Positions 53,749 to 61,976 of a stretch of DNA of 64,000 nucleotides are shown here, one piece after another. The notes beneath the pieces are model-generated. The model did not search any database. It saw only the letters and a program-made list of their open reading frames with translations, and had not been told where the DNA came from. Source of the stretch: Caulobacter segnis (GTDB taxonomy: Bacteria; Pseudomonadota; Alphaproteobacteria; Caulobacterales; Caulobacteraceae); the NCBI RefSeq assembly GCF_003243465.1, contig NZ_QFQZ01000014.1, forward strand, positions 8,074-72,073. Direction: 5' to 3'. Position numbers and translations under genes: made by a program. Within the stretch, counting starts at the first letter, position 1; every line of letters begins with the position of its first letter.

Positions 53749-54309
53749 ATGAAGCGATGGACGGCTGCTGCGGCGACCGCTTTGGTCCTGTCTGGGCTTG
53801 GCCCTGTTGCGGCCCACGCCCAGCAAGGCGATTCGAGCGCGCCGATCGACGTGGCCGCTGACTATCAGGAAACGATCAACAGCAAGTGCATCATCATCTT
53901 CCGCGGGAACGTCGAGATCCTGCAGGATCGCTCACGTCTCCGCGCCCGGCAGGTGACGGTCTACAATGCCAAGCGGGCCGGCTCCGAAAGCGGCTGCGGT
54001 AACGCCCAGCGGCTGGAGGCCGAGGGCGACGTCTATGTCGTCAGCGAGAACCAGAAGGCGCGCGGCGACCGCGCGGTCTACACCTACAGCGACAGCACGG
54101 CGGTTCTGACCGGCGACGTCATCCTGACCCGCGGCAAGGACGTGGCGCGTGGCGATCGGCTGACGGTCAACACCAAGACCAATGACGCCAAGCTGGAATC
54201 CACGGCCAAGGGACGCAGCGCGCCGCGCCGGGTTCGCGCGGTGTTCTACCAGGAAGACAGCAAGAAGAGCGACACGCCGGCCGTGGCTGATCAGCCGGCT
54301 CAGCGCTAG
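53749..54309 (+). CDS. lptA: LPS transport periplasmic protein LptA
   Basis: Starting at ATG 53749 (AGGA 10 nt upstream) the product has 186 residues with a signal peptide (KRWTAAAATALVLSGLGPV, ending AHAQ) and an OstA-like jellyroll: IDVAADYQETINSKCIIIF, GNVEILQDRSRLRARQVTV, GDVILTRGKDVARGDRL. LptA bridges the periplasm for LPS. Further in-frame ATGs at 53740 and 53701 exist, but the first lies too close to the ribosome site and the second has none. Two cysteines in the mature part are unusual. Confidence 0.92.
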   Translation: MKRWTAAAATALVLSGLGPVAAHAQQGDSSAPIDVAADYQETINSKCIIIFRGNVEILQDRSRLRARQVTVYNAKRAGSESGCGNAQRLEAEGDVYVVSENQKARGDRAVYTYSDSTAVLTGDVILTRGKDVARGDRLTVNTKTNDAKLESTAKGRSAPRRVRAVFYQEDSKKSDTPAVADQPAQR

Positions 54310-54318
54310 GACCGTTTC

Positions 54319-55077
54319 ATGACCCTGACCTCCAGCGACATGGACGGCCTGTTCGTCGATTCCGTGGGCAAGTCGTTCGGCGACCGCCCCGTCGTGAAGA
54401 ACGTCTCCCTGCGCCTCAAGCGCGGCGAGGTCGCGGGCCTGCTGGGGCCGAACGGCGCCGGCAAGACGACGTGTTTCTACATGGTCACCGGCCTGATCGC
54501 CGCCGATTACGGCGCGATCTACCTGGACGGCGAGAACATCACGGCCCAGCCGATGTTCCAGCGCGCGCGCCTCGGCGTCGGCTATTTGCCGCAGGAGGCC
54601 TCGATCTTCCGCGGCATGACGGTCGAGCAGAACGTCATGGCGGTGGTCGAGATGCGCCAGAAGGACGCCCGCAAGGCTCGCGAGCAGGTGACCAGCATCC
54701 TGGAAGAGCTGCGCATCACCCACATCCGCAAGTCGCCCGCCGTGGCCCTCTCTGGCGGCGAGCGTCGTCGCGTCGAAATCGCCCGGGCCCTGGCGAGCGA
54801 GCCGTCGTTCATGCTGCTCGACGAGCCATTCGCCGGCATCGACCCCCTCGCGATCGCCGACATCCGTGAAGTGATCGGCTATCTGAAGAGCCGCGGCATT
54901 GGCATCCTGATCACCGACCACAATGTCCGCGAGACGCTCGACATCATCGACCGCGCCTCGATCATCCACGCGGGCGAGGTGCTGTTCGAAGGCTCGCCGC
55001 GCGAGATCGTCGACAACCCGGAAGTTAAGCGGGTGTATCTGGGAGACAGCTTCTCCGAACCCAGGTTGGGGGCGTAA
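54319..55077 (+). CDS. lptB: LPS export ABC transporter ATPase LptB
   Basis: The 252-residue ATPase has Walker A GPNGAGKTT (43-51), the Q-loop YLPQEASIFRGM, the signature LSGGERRRVEIARAL, Walker B FMLLDEPFAGIDP and the H-loop TDHNV. It powers LPS extraction with LptF/LptG, which are not in the window. The TAA stop lies in a perfect hairpin (55075-55100). Confidence 0.95.
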   Translation: MTLTSSDMDGLFVDSVGKSFGDRPVVKNVSLRLKRGEVAGLLGPNGAGKTTCFYMVTGLIAADYGAIYLDGENITAQPMFQRARLGVGYLPQEASIFRGMTVEQNVMAVVEMRQKDARKAREQVTSILEELRITHIRKSPAVALSGGERRRVEIARALASEPSFMLLDEPFAGIDPLAIADIREVIGYLKSRGIGILITDHNVRETLDIIDRASIIHAGEVLFEGSPREIVDNPEVKRVYLGDSFSEPRLGA

Positions 55078-55100
55078 CGGGCCCCCAAGCGGGCCCGTTA
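55075..55100 (+). terminator. hairpin at the lptB stop
   Basis: TAACGGGCCC (55075-55084) and GGGCCCGTTA (55091-55100) form a perfect 10-bp stem with a CCAAGC loop; the first three bases are the lptB stop codon. AGACTTTCC follows, a weak U-tract. Two smaller inverted repeats follow before the rpoN promoter (TTCCGG/CCGGAA and CCTTCTG-TAA-CAGAAGG). Confidence 0.6.
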
Positions 55101-55157
55101 AGACTTTCCGGGGTGAGCTCCGGAACCAGAAACCCTTCTGTAACAGAAGGTTATGGG

Positions 55158-55174
55158 CTGGCACGATAATTGTC
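55158..55174 (+). promoter_or_regulatory. candidate sigma-54 promoter upstream of rpoN
   Basis: CTGGCACGATAATTGTC matches the sigma-54 consensus YTGGCACGRNNNTTGCW at all positions except the last two (GC to GT at the -12 element, then C). GG and TTG are correctly spaced. A start near 55184 would give a leader of about 98 nt to the rpoN TTG. It suggests self-control of rpoN. Confidence 0.6.
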
Positions 55175-55281
55175 CGAGGCGGAAGGTCGCACCGGCCCGA
55201 TAATTGCAGGCGTTGGCAAGCCGTTAACCAAAGCGGCCCTTCAATGGCGATCGACATTTGTTCGTTCGTCAGGAGGGCGCA

Positions 55282-56775
55282 TTGGCGCTCAGCCACAGAC
55301 TTGAGCTCCGGCAGGGCCAGGGCCTCGTCATCACCCCCCAACTGCAGCAGGCGATCAAGCTTCTGCAGCTGTCGAACATCGAGCTCGACGCCTTCGTCGA
55401 GGCCGAACTCGAGCGCAATCCGCTGTTGCAGCGCGATGAAGGCGAGGGCGAGCCCGCCTCGGACGGCGAGGGCGAGCGCGACCCCAGCCTGACCCAGGTC
55501 GACGTCGTGGCCGACACGGCGGCCGGCCGTGAGATGGACGCCCCCGCCGAAGACGTTTCCCCCGGAGAGCGCGCCACGGGCGATGGGGCGGAGGCCGAAC
55601 ACGCGGGCGGCCAGATCGACTGGTCCCGCGCCGGGTCCGGCGGCTCCTTCGATGGCGAGGACGGCTACGAGCACGCCCTGGTTGAGGTGCCGACCCTCTC
55701 GGCCCACCTCCGCGCCCAACTCGTCCAGGTGGCCCTGTCGCCAGCGCGCAACGCCATCGCCGAGGTCCTGATCGACGCGGTCGACGAGGGCGGCTATCTG
55801 CGCCTCGACGTCGTCGAGCTGGCGGTTCGGCTAGGCTGCGAGCTGGAGCTTGTGGAAGAGGTCCTGAGCGTGCTCCAGGGCTTCGAGCCCGCCGGCGTCT
55901 TCGCGCGCGATGTGCGCGAATGCCTGGCCCTGCAGCTCAAGGATCTGAACCGCTACGATCCCGCCATGGCGGCGATGCTCGACCACCTCGAGCTGCTGGC
56001 CAAGCGCGATCTGGCCGGCCTACGGCGCGCGTGCGGCGTCGATGACGAGGATCTGCGCGAGATGATCGCCGAGGTCCGGGCGCTCAATCCGCGTCCTGGC
56101 GCGGCCTATTACAGCGAGCCGGCCGAGACGCTGGTGCCTGACGTGATGGTCCGCGAGGGCCTGGGCGGCATGTGGCATGTCGAGCTGAACACCGACACCC
56201 TGCCGCGGGTGCTGGTCGACCAGCGCTATCACGCCCGGGTGGCAAAGGGCGCGCGCAGCGACCAGGAAAAGACCTTCGTCGCCGACTGCATGGCCTCGGC
56301 CAACTGGCTGGTGAAGAGCCTGGACCAGCGCGCCAAGACCATCCTGAAGGTCTCCAGCGAGATCGTGCGCCAGCAGGACGGCTTCCTCGCCTACGGCGTC
56401 GAACACCTGCGCCCGCTGAACCTGAAGACGGTGGCCGACGCGATCTGCATGCACGAAAGCACCGTCAGCCGCGTCACCTCGAACAAATACATCGCCACGC
56501 CGCGCGGCGTTTTCGAGCTGAAGTTCTTCTTCACCTCGGCCATCCAGTCCTCCGAGGGCGGCGAGGCTCACTCGGCGGCCAGTGTCCGCCACAAGATTAA
56601 GGGCCTGGTCGACGCGGAAAAGACCGAGGCCGACGTCCACTCCGACGATCGCATCGTCGAGATCCTCAAGGCCGCCGGCGTGGATATCGCCCGGCGAACG
56701 GTCGCCAAGTATCGCGAGGCCATGCGCATCCCCTCATCGGTCGAGCGTCGCCGGCTGATGAAGGAAATGGCCTGA
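55282..56775 (+). CDS. rpoN: RNA polymerase sigma-54 factor
   Basis: The start is the TTG at 55282 because AGGAGG ends 5 nt upstream and it gives the family N-terminus (ALSHRLELRQGQGLVITPQL). The 497-residue protein has region I (Gln/Leu-rich activator-interaction, 1-50), an acidic region II (~55-120), the core-binding domain, an HTH (HESTVSRVTSNKYI) and the RpoN box (ARRTVAKYREAM) near the end. In Caulobacter sigma-54 drives flagellar and stalk genes. Confidence 0.97.
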   Translation: MALSHRLELRQGQGLVITPQLQQAIKLLQLSNIELDAFVEAELERNPLLQRDEGEGEPASDGEGERDPSLTQVDVVADTAAGREMDAPAEDVSPGERATGDGAEAEHAGGQIDWSRAGSGGSFDGEDGYEHALVEVPTLSAHLRAQLVQVALSPARNAIAEVLIDAVDEGGYLRLDVVELAVRLGCELELVEEVLSVLQGFEPAGVFARDVRECLALQLKDLNRYDPAMAAMLDHLELLAKRDLAGLRRACGVDDEDLREMIAEVRALNPRPGAAYYSEPAETLVPDVMVREGLGGMWHVELNTDTLPRVLVDQRYHARVAKGARSDQEKTFVADCMASANWLVKSLDQRAKTILKVSSEIVRQQDGFLAYGVEHLRPLNLKTVADAICMHESTVSRVTSNKYIATPRGVFELKFFFTSAIQSSEGGEAHSAASVRHKIKGLVDAEKTEADVHSDDRIVEILKAAGVDIARRTVAKYREAMRIPSSVERRRLMKEMA

Positions 56776-56869
56776 ACACCTTATATGAGCGTTCGACGTC
56801 GCCCAGGCCCCTCTGGCGCGCGGCCTAATCGGCTCCCGCGCGTTCCTGTGCGGGCGTGACGAGGAACCG

Positions 56870-57481
56870 ATGAGCGAGAAGAGCCTGGCGGAAGTGATCG
56901 AGGGGTTTGGCGAGGACGAGCGCCCGACCCTGACCGTCGGCGAGATGCTGGACGCCTTCGACAGCCGCGCGTTCGGGGCCATGCTGCTGGTCTTCGGCCT
57001 GCTGAACACTCTCCCTCTGCCCCCGGGGTCATCGACGATCCTGTCCCTGCCGATCCTGTTCCTGGCGCCGCAGATCGCGATGGGCGCCGACCATCCTTGG
57101 CTGCCGAAGAAACTGACGGAAAAGCCTCTCAAGCGTGACGACATGCGGGGGCTCTTCCGCCGGTTGGCGCCGATCGTGCGGAGCATGGAGCTGATCACCC
57201 GTCCCAGGTTGCGGCCAATGTTCGCACCGGTGGGCGAGCGCGCCATCGGCGTGGTGTGCACGCTGCTGGCCCTGGTCCTGGTCTTGCCCATCCCACTGGG
57301 CAACCTGGCGCCCGGCGCGACGGTGGCGATCCTGGCCCTGGCCCTGCTGCAGCGGGATGGAATCCTGGCCCTGGCGGGCTACCTGATGGCGCTGTTCAGC
57401 GGGGGGCTGCTGTTCCTCAGCGCGCACGTGGTGATCATGGCCGTCCGCAAGCTCGCGGTCGTGTTTTCAGCCCTATTCTGA
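56870..57481 (+). CDS. ExoD-family membrane protein
   Basis: The 203-residue protein has the ExoD family pattern: an N-terminal helix (TVGEMLDAFDSRAFGAMLLV), LPLPPGSSTILSLPILFLAPQ near 47, RPRLRPMF and PIPLGNLAPG near 140, with about four membrane spans. ExoD was first linked to exopolysaccharide and alkali tolerance in Sinorhizobium; its biochemical role is unknown. It sits between rpoN and hpf, which are adjacent in most proteobacteria. Confidence 0.87.
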   Translation: MSEKSLAEVIEGFGEDERPTLTVGEMLDAFDSRAFGAMLLVFGLLNTLPLPPGSSTILSLPILFLAPQIAMGADHPWLPKKLTEKPLKRDDMRGLFRRLAPIVRSMELITRPRLRPMFAPVGERAIGVVCTLLALVLVLPIPLGNLAPGATVAILALALLQRDGILALAGYLMALFSGGLLFLSAHVVIMAVRKLAVVFSALF

Positions 57482-57543
57482 CGGCGCCTTAAGGGGCGTT
57501 GCGACCGCTTGACACCTGTTCGAGACAGGCGCGTTGTATCGGT

Positions 57544-58176
57544 ATGCAAGTCCAAGTTTCCGGCAAGCATGTCGACGTTGGCGAGGCTCTGCGAGCGCGA
57601 GTCTCCGACGAAATCGCCCTAAGCATCGGCAAGTACTTCGATCGCGGCGGCGCCGCCGAGGTCGTGGTCAGCAAGGAGGGTTACGCCTTCCGTGTCGATT
57701 GTTCGGTCAAGCTGGCCTCGGGTCAGCAACTGATCAGCCACGGGTCCGGAGGCGACGCTCACGCCGCCTTCGACGCCGCCCTGGCCAAGATTGACACGCG
57801 GATCCGACGATACAAGCGACGCCTCAAGAGCCACTCGGCGGCGGCGACGGCCAAGCAGGTCGAGAACGCGGCCATGTTCGTCCTTCGGTCGCCCGAGGCC
57901 GACGATGGCGAAGATCACGACTGGGACGTGGATATCGACCACCCGACGGGTGCGCCCGCGGCCATGGTCATCGCGGAGACCCAGGCCGCATTGAAGACAA
58001 TGACCGTTTCCATGGCTGTCATGGAACTGGACTTGACCGGCTACCCGGCAATCGTGTTTAGGAACGCCGCCCACGGCGGATTGTCCGTGGTTTATCGGCG
58101 TCCAGACGGGAATATCGGCTGGATCGATCCCGAACGCACGAAGTCGCTGAACGGGCACGGGTCAACCGCGAGCTAA
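57544..58176 (+). CDS. hpf: ribosome hibernation promoting factor, long form
   Basis: The 210-residue protein starts MQVQVSGKHVDVGEALRARV at 57544. The N-terminal ~100 residues are the HPF/RaiA beta-alpha-beta fold that binds the decoding and A/P site region of the 30S subunit. A linker follows and the C-terminal ~55 residues (MTVSMAVMELDLTGYPAIVF, then RPDGNIGWIDP) are the dimerisation domain that pairs ribosomes as 100S. The region upstream has a TTGACA (57509) and a small inverted repeat. Confidence 0.94.
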   Translation: MQVQVSGKHVDVGEALRARVSDEIALSIGKYFDRGGAAEVVVSKEGYAFRVDCSVKLASGQQLISHGSGGDAHAAFDAALAKIDTRIRRYKRRLKSHSAAATAKQVENAAMFVLRSPEADDGEDHDWDVDIDHPTGAPAAMVIAETQAALKTMTVSMAVMELDLTGYPAIVFRNAAHGGLSVVYRRPDGNIGWIDPERTKSLNGHGSTAS

Positions 58177-58262
58177 CCGGACCGTGTCACGGTCGGTGGC
58201 GCCGTCGGCGGATCTGCGGCGACGGCGCCAAGGCGGTCGACAACGAGCAGGCGTTAGAAGCT

Positions 58263-58727
58263 ATGACCATTGGCGACCTTCTAGATCCGGGGGCGGTGGC
58301 GTTGCGCGCCGGTGCGCCGGGCAAGCGTCAGGCGCTTTCGCTGGTTGCGGACGTGGCTGGGCGCGTGCTTGGCGTCGACGCCGAGGCTGTCCTGGATGGA
58401 CTGCTCGAGCGCGAAGCTGTCGGCTCGACGGGCGTCGGCGAGGGTGTGGCCATCCCCCACGCGCGTATCGACGGCGTTGACCGCGTGCGCGCGGTCGTCG
58501 TGCGGCTGGACACGCCGGTCGCGTTCGAAGCGCTTGATGACAAGCCGGTGGACCTGATGATCGCGTTGTTCGCGCCCGCGGACGCCAGCGCCCAGCATTT
58601 GCGCGCCCTGGCTCGCGTGGCCCGCGTGCTGCGCCAGCCCGAGATACGCCTCGCCTTGCGCCAAGCCCGCTCGGCCGACGCGATCCATGTGTTGCTGACG
58701 CAGGAAACGACCGGCGCGGCCGCCTGA
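58263..58727 (+). CDS. ptsN: PTS IIA-like nitrogen-regulatory protein (EIIA-Ntr)
   Basis: The 154-residue PTS EIIA type-2 domain has the phosphorylation histidine in GVAIPHARID (His66) and the VDLMIALFAPADAS strand near 98. It is a phosphorylatable regulator acting on potassium, nitrogen and, in Caulobacter, (p)ppGpp control through SpoT. Placement after rpoN and hpf is conserved. The 86-bp gap to hpf has no clear terminator, so read-through is likely. Confidence 0.94.
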   Translation: MTIGDLLDPGAVALRAGAPGKRQALSLVADVAGRVLGVDAEAVLDGLLEREAVGSTGVGEGVAIPHARIDGVDRVRAVVVRLDTPVAFEALDDKPVDLMIALFAPADASAQHLRALARVARVLRQPEIRLALRQARSADAIHVLLTQETTGAAA

Positions 58728-58749
58728 GGCGACCCGCCGGCCGGCAGGC

Positions 58750-59019
58750 TTAGTGTACTGAAACGGGCGCCAGTTCGTGCGCCAAGGCGGCCGCGATCGC
58801 GGTGTCGCGGTCGATCATCACGGCCAGGCGCGCGCCGTCCGCGCGGCAGACTGCGTAAAGGGTCTGGTCTGGCGAGAGGTTGAAGTCCTCGACGCCCTCC
58901 GGCGCATCCGCCAGCACTTCGGCCGCCTTGATCGGCCGCACGTAGACGAGGTCCGGGGCGCCGAGCGCGGCGAAGGCTTCGCTCGTGAAGAGCGTGCTGT
59001 GATGGGTGTTAGGCGTCAT
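58750..59019 (-). CDS. DUF1150 family protein
   Basis: The 89-residue protein starts at ATG 59019, 8 nt after AAGGAGG; a GTG at 59028 would overlap this ribosome site. It contains LGAPDLVYVRPIKAAEVL and a central YAVCRADGARLAVMIDRD strand, typical of DUF1150 in alphaproteobacteria, where it commonly follows an hsp20 gene as here (115-bp gap). It may help small heat-shock protein function; no activity is known. Confidence 0.88.
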   Translation of the reverse strand: MTPNTHHSTLFTSEAFAALGAPDLVYVRPIKAAEVLADAPEGVEDFNLSPDQTLYAVCRADGARLAVMIDRDTAIAAALAHELAPVSVH

Positions 59020-59134
59020 GATGACCACCTCCTTCGATTAGGGAACGCGCCTTCCACCGGCCGGTTCAGCCCGCGCCGGGAGAGGTTCGTTCCACGCGGT
59101 CGTTTGACCCGCGAAAATTGGCGTTTGAGCGCAG

Positions 59135-59560
59135 TCAGCCCGCGCTTCGGATCGGAATGCGCCTGACCAGCCGCTCGGGCTCCGGCCGGGCGAGATCGAT
59201 ATGCAGGAGGCCGTGCTCCAGGGTCGCCGCCTGGACCTCCATGCCCTCGGCGAGCACGAAGGTGCGCAGGAAGCCGCGGGCCGCGATCCCGCGATGCAGG
59301 AAGGCGCGCTCGGCCTCGCCGCGGCCATCGGCGTCGCGTTTGCCGGCCACGATCAATTGGCCGCCCTCGACGGTCACCTGGAGCTGTTCAGGCGAAAAAC
59401 CCGCCACGGCCAGGGTGATCCGCACGCCGCCGTTTTCGGCCTGTTCGACATTGTACGGCGGATAGCTTTCGGACGCGGCCTTGGCGGCGCGCTCGATCAG
59501 GTCTCGGGTGTGCTCGAAGCCCAACAGGAAGGGGCTGTCGAACAGGATCGTCCGGGTCAT
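59135..59560 (-). CDS. small heat-shock protein Hsp20 (IbpA-type)
   Basis: The 141-residue product begins MTRTILFDSPFLLGFEHTRDL at 59560, with GAGGA 7 nt upstream. An alpha-crystallin domain spans ~38-125 (NVEQAENGGVRITLAVAGF, LHRGIAARGFLRTF, AATLEHGLLHIDLAR), with a short tail holding RRIPI, an I-x-I-like motif for oligomers. It holds unfolding proteins during heat stress. The leader has a ROSE-type hairpin and a heat-shock-like promoter. Confidence 0.94.
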   Translation of the reverse strand: MTRTILFDSPFLLGFEHTRDLIERAAKAASESYPPYNVEQAENGGVRITLAVAGFSPEQLQVTVEGGQLIVAGKRDADGRGEAERAFLHRGIAARGFLRTFVLAEGMEVQAATLEHGLLHIDLARPEPERLVRRIPIRSAG

Positions 59561-59563
59561 CGC

Positions 59564-59586
59564 GAAGTCCTCGCTCAAGCGACTTC
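59564..59586 (-). promoter_or_regulatory. ROSE-type RNA thermometer hairpin in the hsp20 leader
   Basis: On the minus strand the 23 nt GAAGTC-GCTTGAGCGAG-GACTTC fold with a 6-bp closing stem, and the internal UCGCU (the ROSE UYGCU element) faces AGGA of the Shine-Dalgarno: U-A, C-G, G-G, bulged C, U-A. This geometry is the hallmark of the ROSE terminal hairpin. The ATG is 3 nt further. A smaller hairpin (CGGCG/CGCCG) lies upstream. Confidence 0.75.
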
Positions 59587-59639
59587 GTTCGCGGCGACAA
59601 ACCCGAGGATCGGCGCTTCTCCCCGCGACACGCCGCTAG

Positions 59640-59668
59640 AGATGGCGAGCGGGGACGAAGGGTTCAAG
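59640..59668 (-). promoter_or_regulatory. sigma-32-like promoter of hsp20
   Basis: Minus-strand CTTGAA (59668-59663) is followed by GCCATCT (59646-59640), with 18 nt between CTTG and the latter, compared with the alphaproteobacterial heat-shock pattern CTTG-N17/18-CYTATNT. A start near 59632 would give a leader of about 72 nt, the size expected for ROSE. Confidence 0.5.
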
Positions 59669-59733
59669 AGGGAACGGGCTTTGGGGAGGTGGGCTGCTTC
59701 GCCCACGTGAGGACGGTCAGGTCCAGAAATGGA

Positions 59734-59763
59734 CAAGGCCCGGACGTTCCCGTCCGGGCCTTG
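59734..59763 (-). terminator. hairpin terminator of tRNA-Ala
   Basis: CAAGGCCCGGACG (59734-59746) and CGTCCGGGCCTTG (59751-59763) form a perfect 13-bp stem with a 4-nt loop, beginning 1 nt after the tRNA CCA end on the minus strand. TCCATTTCTGG follows, a weak U-tract. Confidence 0.75.
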
Positions 59764-59764
59764 A

Positions 59765-59840
59765 TGGTGGAGCTAAGCGGAGTCGAACCGCTGACCTCTT
59801 GAATGCCATTCAAGCGCTCTACCAGCTGAGCTATAGCCCC
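59765..59840 (-). tRNA. tRNA-Ala (anticodon GGC)
   Basis: The 76-nt minus-strand sequence has acceptor GGGGCTA/TAGCTCC, D-arm AGCTCAGCTGGTAGAGC, anticodon arm CTTGAATGGCATTCAAG (GGC, reading GCC) and T-arm AGCGGTTCGACTCCGCT, with encoded CCA. With the tRNA at 27608 (CGC) it covers two alanine codons. Confidence 0.97.
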
Positions 59841-60012
59841 AAATATTTCTGAGAAAACCTAGCGGTAACTCTCGGAAATCCTTGGTCTCTTCGGCGTTTC
59901 AGACTTGCGTCGCCCCCCGAAGAGGCGCGGAAACTAGTCCGGGATTTTTTTGGGATCAAGCCTCTTCTCGAACTTTTTTCGAGAAAAATGTCGCGGCCCC
60001 AAAAACGCCTGT

Positions 60013-60049
60013 GGACAGCCGGTTTCGACAGGATCGAAGCCGGCTGTCC
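60013..60049 (-). terminator. intrinsic terminator of the FYDLN-acid gene
   Basis: A 16-bp stem with one G-T pair (60013-60028 with 60034-60049, 5-nt loop) lies 7 bp past the stop on the minus strand. It is followed after 7 nt by GTTTTTGG. A second hairpin with 8-bp arms (TTCTCGAA/TTCGAGAA, 59965-59985) lies further downstream. Confidence 0.75.
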
Positions 60050-60055
60050 GCTGGA

Positions 60056-60523
60056 TCAGTCGTCGTCGCCCTCGCCGGGCAGACCTTCGATTTCCTCGTC
60101 GAGGATATCGTCGTCGTCCTCGTCCTCCAGGAACGGCACGTCGTCGGCTTCGTCTTCGGCGAGGTCATCGTCCTCGGCGAAGTCGACGCCCAGGTCGGCG
60201 TCGCCAGCGGGCGTGGCGCCCGGCTCGGCGTCTTCGTCGTCCGTCTCGACGACGTCGGCCTCGGCCGCCTCGTCGATTTCCGGAGTTTCGTCGACTTCAT
60301 CCTCGAAGCCGTCCTCCTCCTTCGGAGCGACCGACTCCTTTTCGTCGTCGGACTCATAGTCCGGCGTGATGGCGCGAGCGCGGACGCGACGCGACTTCAG
60401 GGCCTCTTCCGGGTCGAACTGCTCGCCGCACTTGGGGCAAACGGCCGGACGGCGGTTGAGGTCATAGAACTTCGATTGGCAGTTGGGGCAGATTTGTTTT
60501 GCGCCCAAGTCGGGATTGGCCAA
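60056..60523 (-). CDS. TIGR02300 (FYDLN acid) family protein
   Basis: The TTG at 60523, with AAAGGG about 9 nt upstream, gives 155 residues beginning MANPDLGAKQICPNCQSKF. Two CxxC pairs (Cys12/15, Cys29/32) around FYDLNRRP form a zinc ribbon. The rest (~50-155) is extremely acidic, with runs of Asp/Glu (FLEDEDDDDILDEE). The family is restricted to alphaproteobacteria and of unknown function; the charge pattern suggests a protein or RNA-polymerase/ribosome binder. It is divergent from aroA. Confidence 0.9.
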   Translation of the reverse strand: MANPDLGAKQICPNCQSKFYDLNRRPAVCPKCGEQFDPEEALKSRRVRARAITPDYESDDEKESVAPKEEDGFEDEVDETPEIDEAAEADVVETDDEDAEPGATPAGDADLGVDFAEDDDLAEDEADDVPFLEDEDDDDILDEEIEGLPGEGDDD

Positions 60524-60641
60524 GGTGGCGACCCTTTGATCCGGATGGGAAAAGCGGCGGGTGACTTGCCATGTCGGGAGGCCGCTGTCAAAAGCAAACC
60601 CCTTCGCGAAAACCACCAAGTACTAAGGAGCCGGTTTCGGC

Positions 60642-61973
60642 ATGTCGTCGGCTGGATTGAAGAGCGCCCCCGGAAGCGCTCTGCGAGGGATCGTGCGCGC
60701 TCCGGGAGACAAGTCCATATCGCACCGTTCGATGATCCTGGGCGCGCTCGCGACCGGAACCACGACGGTCGAGGGTCTTCTCGAGGGCGACGATGTCCTC
60801 GCCACCGCGCGGGCCATGCAGGCCTTTGGCGCGCGGATCGAACAGGAAGGCGTCGGTCGCTGGCGCATCGAGGGCCAGGGCGGCTTTTCGGAGCCCGCTG
60901 ACGTGATCGACTGCGGCAACGCCGGTACGGGCGTGCGCCTGATCATGGGCGCCGCGGCGGGCTTTGCGATGTGCGCGACCTTCACCGGCGACAGCTCGTT
61001 GCGCGGACGACCGATGGGCCGGGTTCTGGACCCGCTGGCGCGGATGGGCGCGACCTGGCTCGGCCGCGACAAGGGGCGGCTGCCGCTGACCCTGAAGGGC
61101 GGGAACCTGCGCGGCCTGCAATACACCCTGCCCATGGCCTCGGCCCAGGTGAAGTCGGCGGTGCTGCTGGCGGGCCTGCACGCAGAGGGCGGCGTCGAGG
61201 TGATCGAGCCCGAAGCCACGCGCGACCATACCGAGCGCATGCTGCGCGCGTTCGGCGCCGAGGTGATCGTCGAGGACCGCGTCGCCGGCGATAGGACGAT
61301 CCGGCATATCCGCCTGCCCGAAGGCCAGAAGCTGACCGGTACCCACGTGGCCGTCCCGGGCGATCCGTCCTCGGCCGCCTTCCCGCTGGTCGCCGGCCTG
61401 ATCGTTCCGGGCTCCGAGGTCACGGTCGAGGGCGTGATGCTCAACGAACTGCGCACCGGTCTCTTCACGACCCTGCAGGAGATGGGCGCGGATCTGGTGA
61501 TTTCGAACCAGCGCCTGTCGAGCGGCGAGGACGTCGGCGACATCACCGCGCGCTACTCCAAGCTCAAGGGCGTCGTCGTCCCTCCCGAACGCGCGCCCTC
61601 GATGATTGACGAATACCCGATCCTGGCGATCGCCGCGGCCTTCGCCGAGGGCGAGACGATCATGCGCGGCGTCGGCGAGATGCGGGTCAAGGAAAGCGAC
61701 CGTATCGCCCTGACCGCCAATGGCCTGAAGGCCTGCGGCGTCGCGGTCGTCGAGGAGCCGGAGGGCTTCATCGTTACAGGCTCGGGCCAGCCGCCGAAGG
61801 GTGGCGCCACCGTGACCACCCACGGCGACCACCGGATCGCCATGAGCCACCTGATCCTGGGCATGGCCGCCCAGGCGCCGGTCGCCGTCGACGAGCCCGG
61901 CATGATCGCCACCAGCTTCCCGGGCTTCGCCGAGCTGATGCGTGGCCTTGGCGCGACTCTGGCGGAAGCCTGA
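60642..61973 (+). CDS. aroA: 3-phosphoshikimate 1-carboxyvinyltransferase (EPSP synthase)
   Basis: The 443-residue enzyme has [16 protein letters not shown] (21-36, Lys24 binds phosphoenolpyruvate), [13 protein letters not shown] near 91 and RVKESDRI near the C-terminal half. It transfers enolpyruvate to shikimate-3-phosphate in aromatic amino acid synthesis. The GDKSISHR rather than GSKSISNR motif resembles class II forms known for glyphosate insensitivity; this is a similarity, not a test. cmk follows after 3 bp. Confidence 0.95.
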   Translation: MSSAGLKSAPGSALRGIVRAPGDKSISHRSMILGALATGTTTVEGLLEGDDVLATARAMQAFGARIEQEGVGRWRIEGQGGFSEPADVIDCGNAGTGVRLIMGAAAGFAMCATFTGDSSLRGRPMGRVLDPLARMGATWLGRDKGRLPLTLKGGNLRGLQYTLPMASAQVKSAVLLAGLHAEGGVEVIEPEATRDHTERMLRAFGAEVIVEDRVAGDRTIRHIRLPEGQKLTGTHVAVPGDPSSAAFPLVAGLIVPGSEVTVEGVMLNELRTGLFTTLQEMGADLVISNQRLSSGEDVGDITARYSKLKGVVVPPERAPSMIDEYPILAIAAAFAEGETIMRGVGEMRVKESDRIALTANGLKACGVAVVEEPEGFIVTGSGQPPKGGATVTTHGDHRIAMSHLILGMAAQAPVAVDEPGMIATSFPGFAELMRGLGATLAEA

Positions 61974-61976
61974 GCC

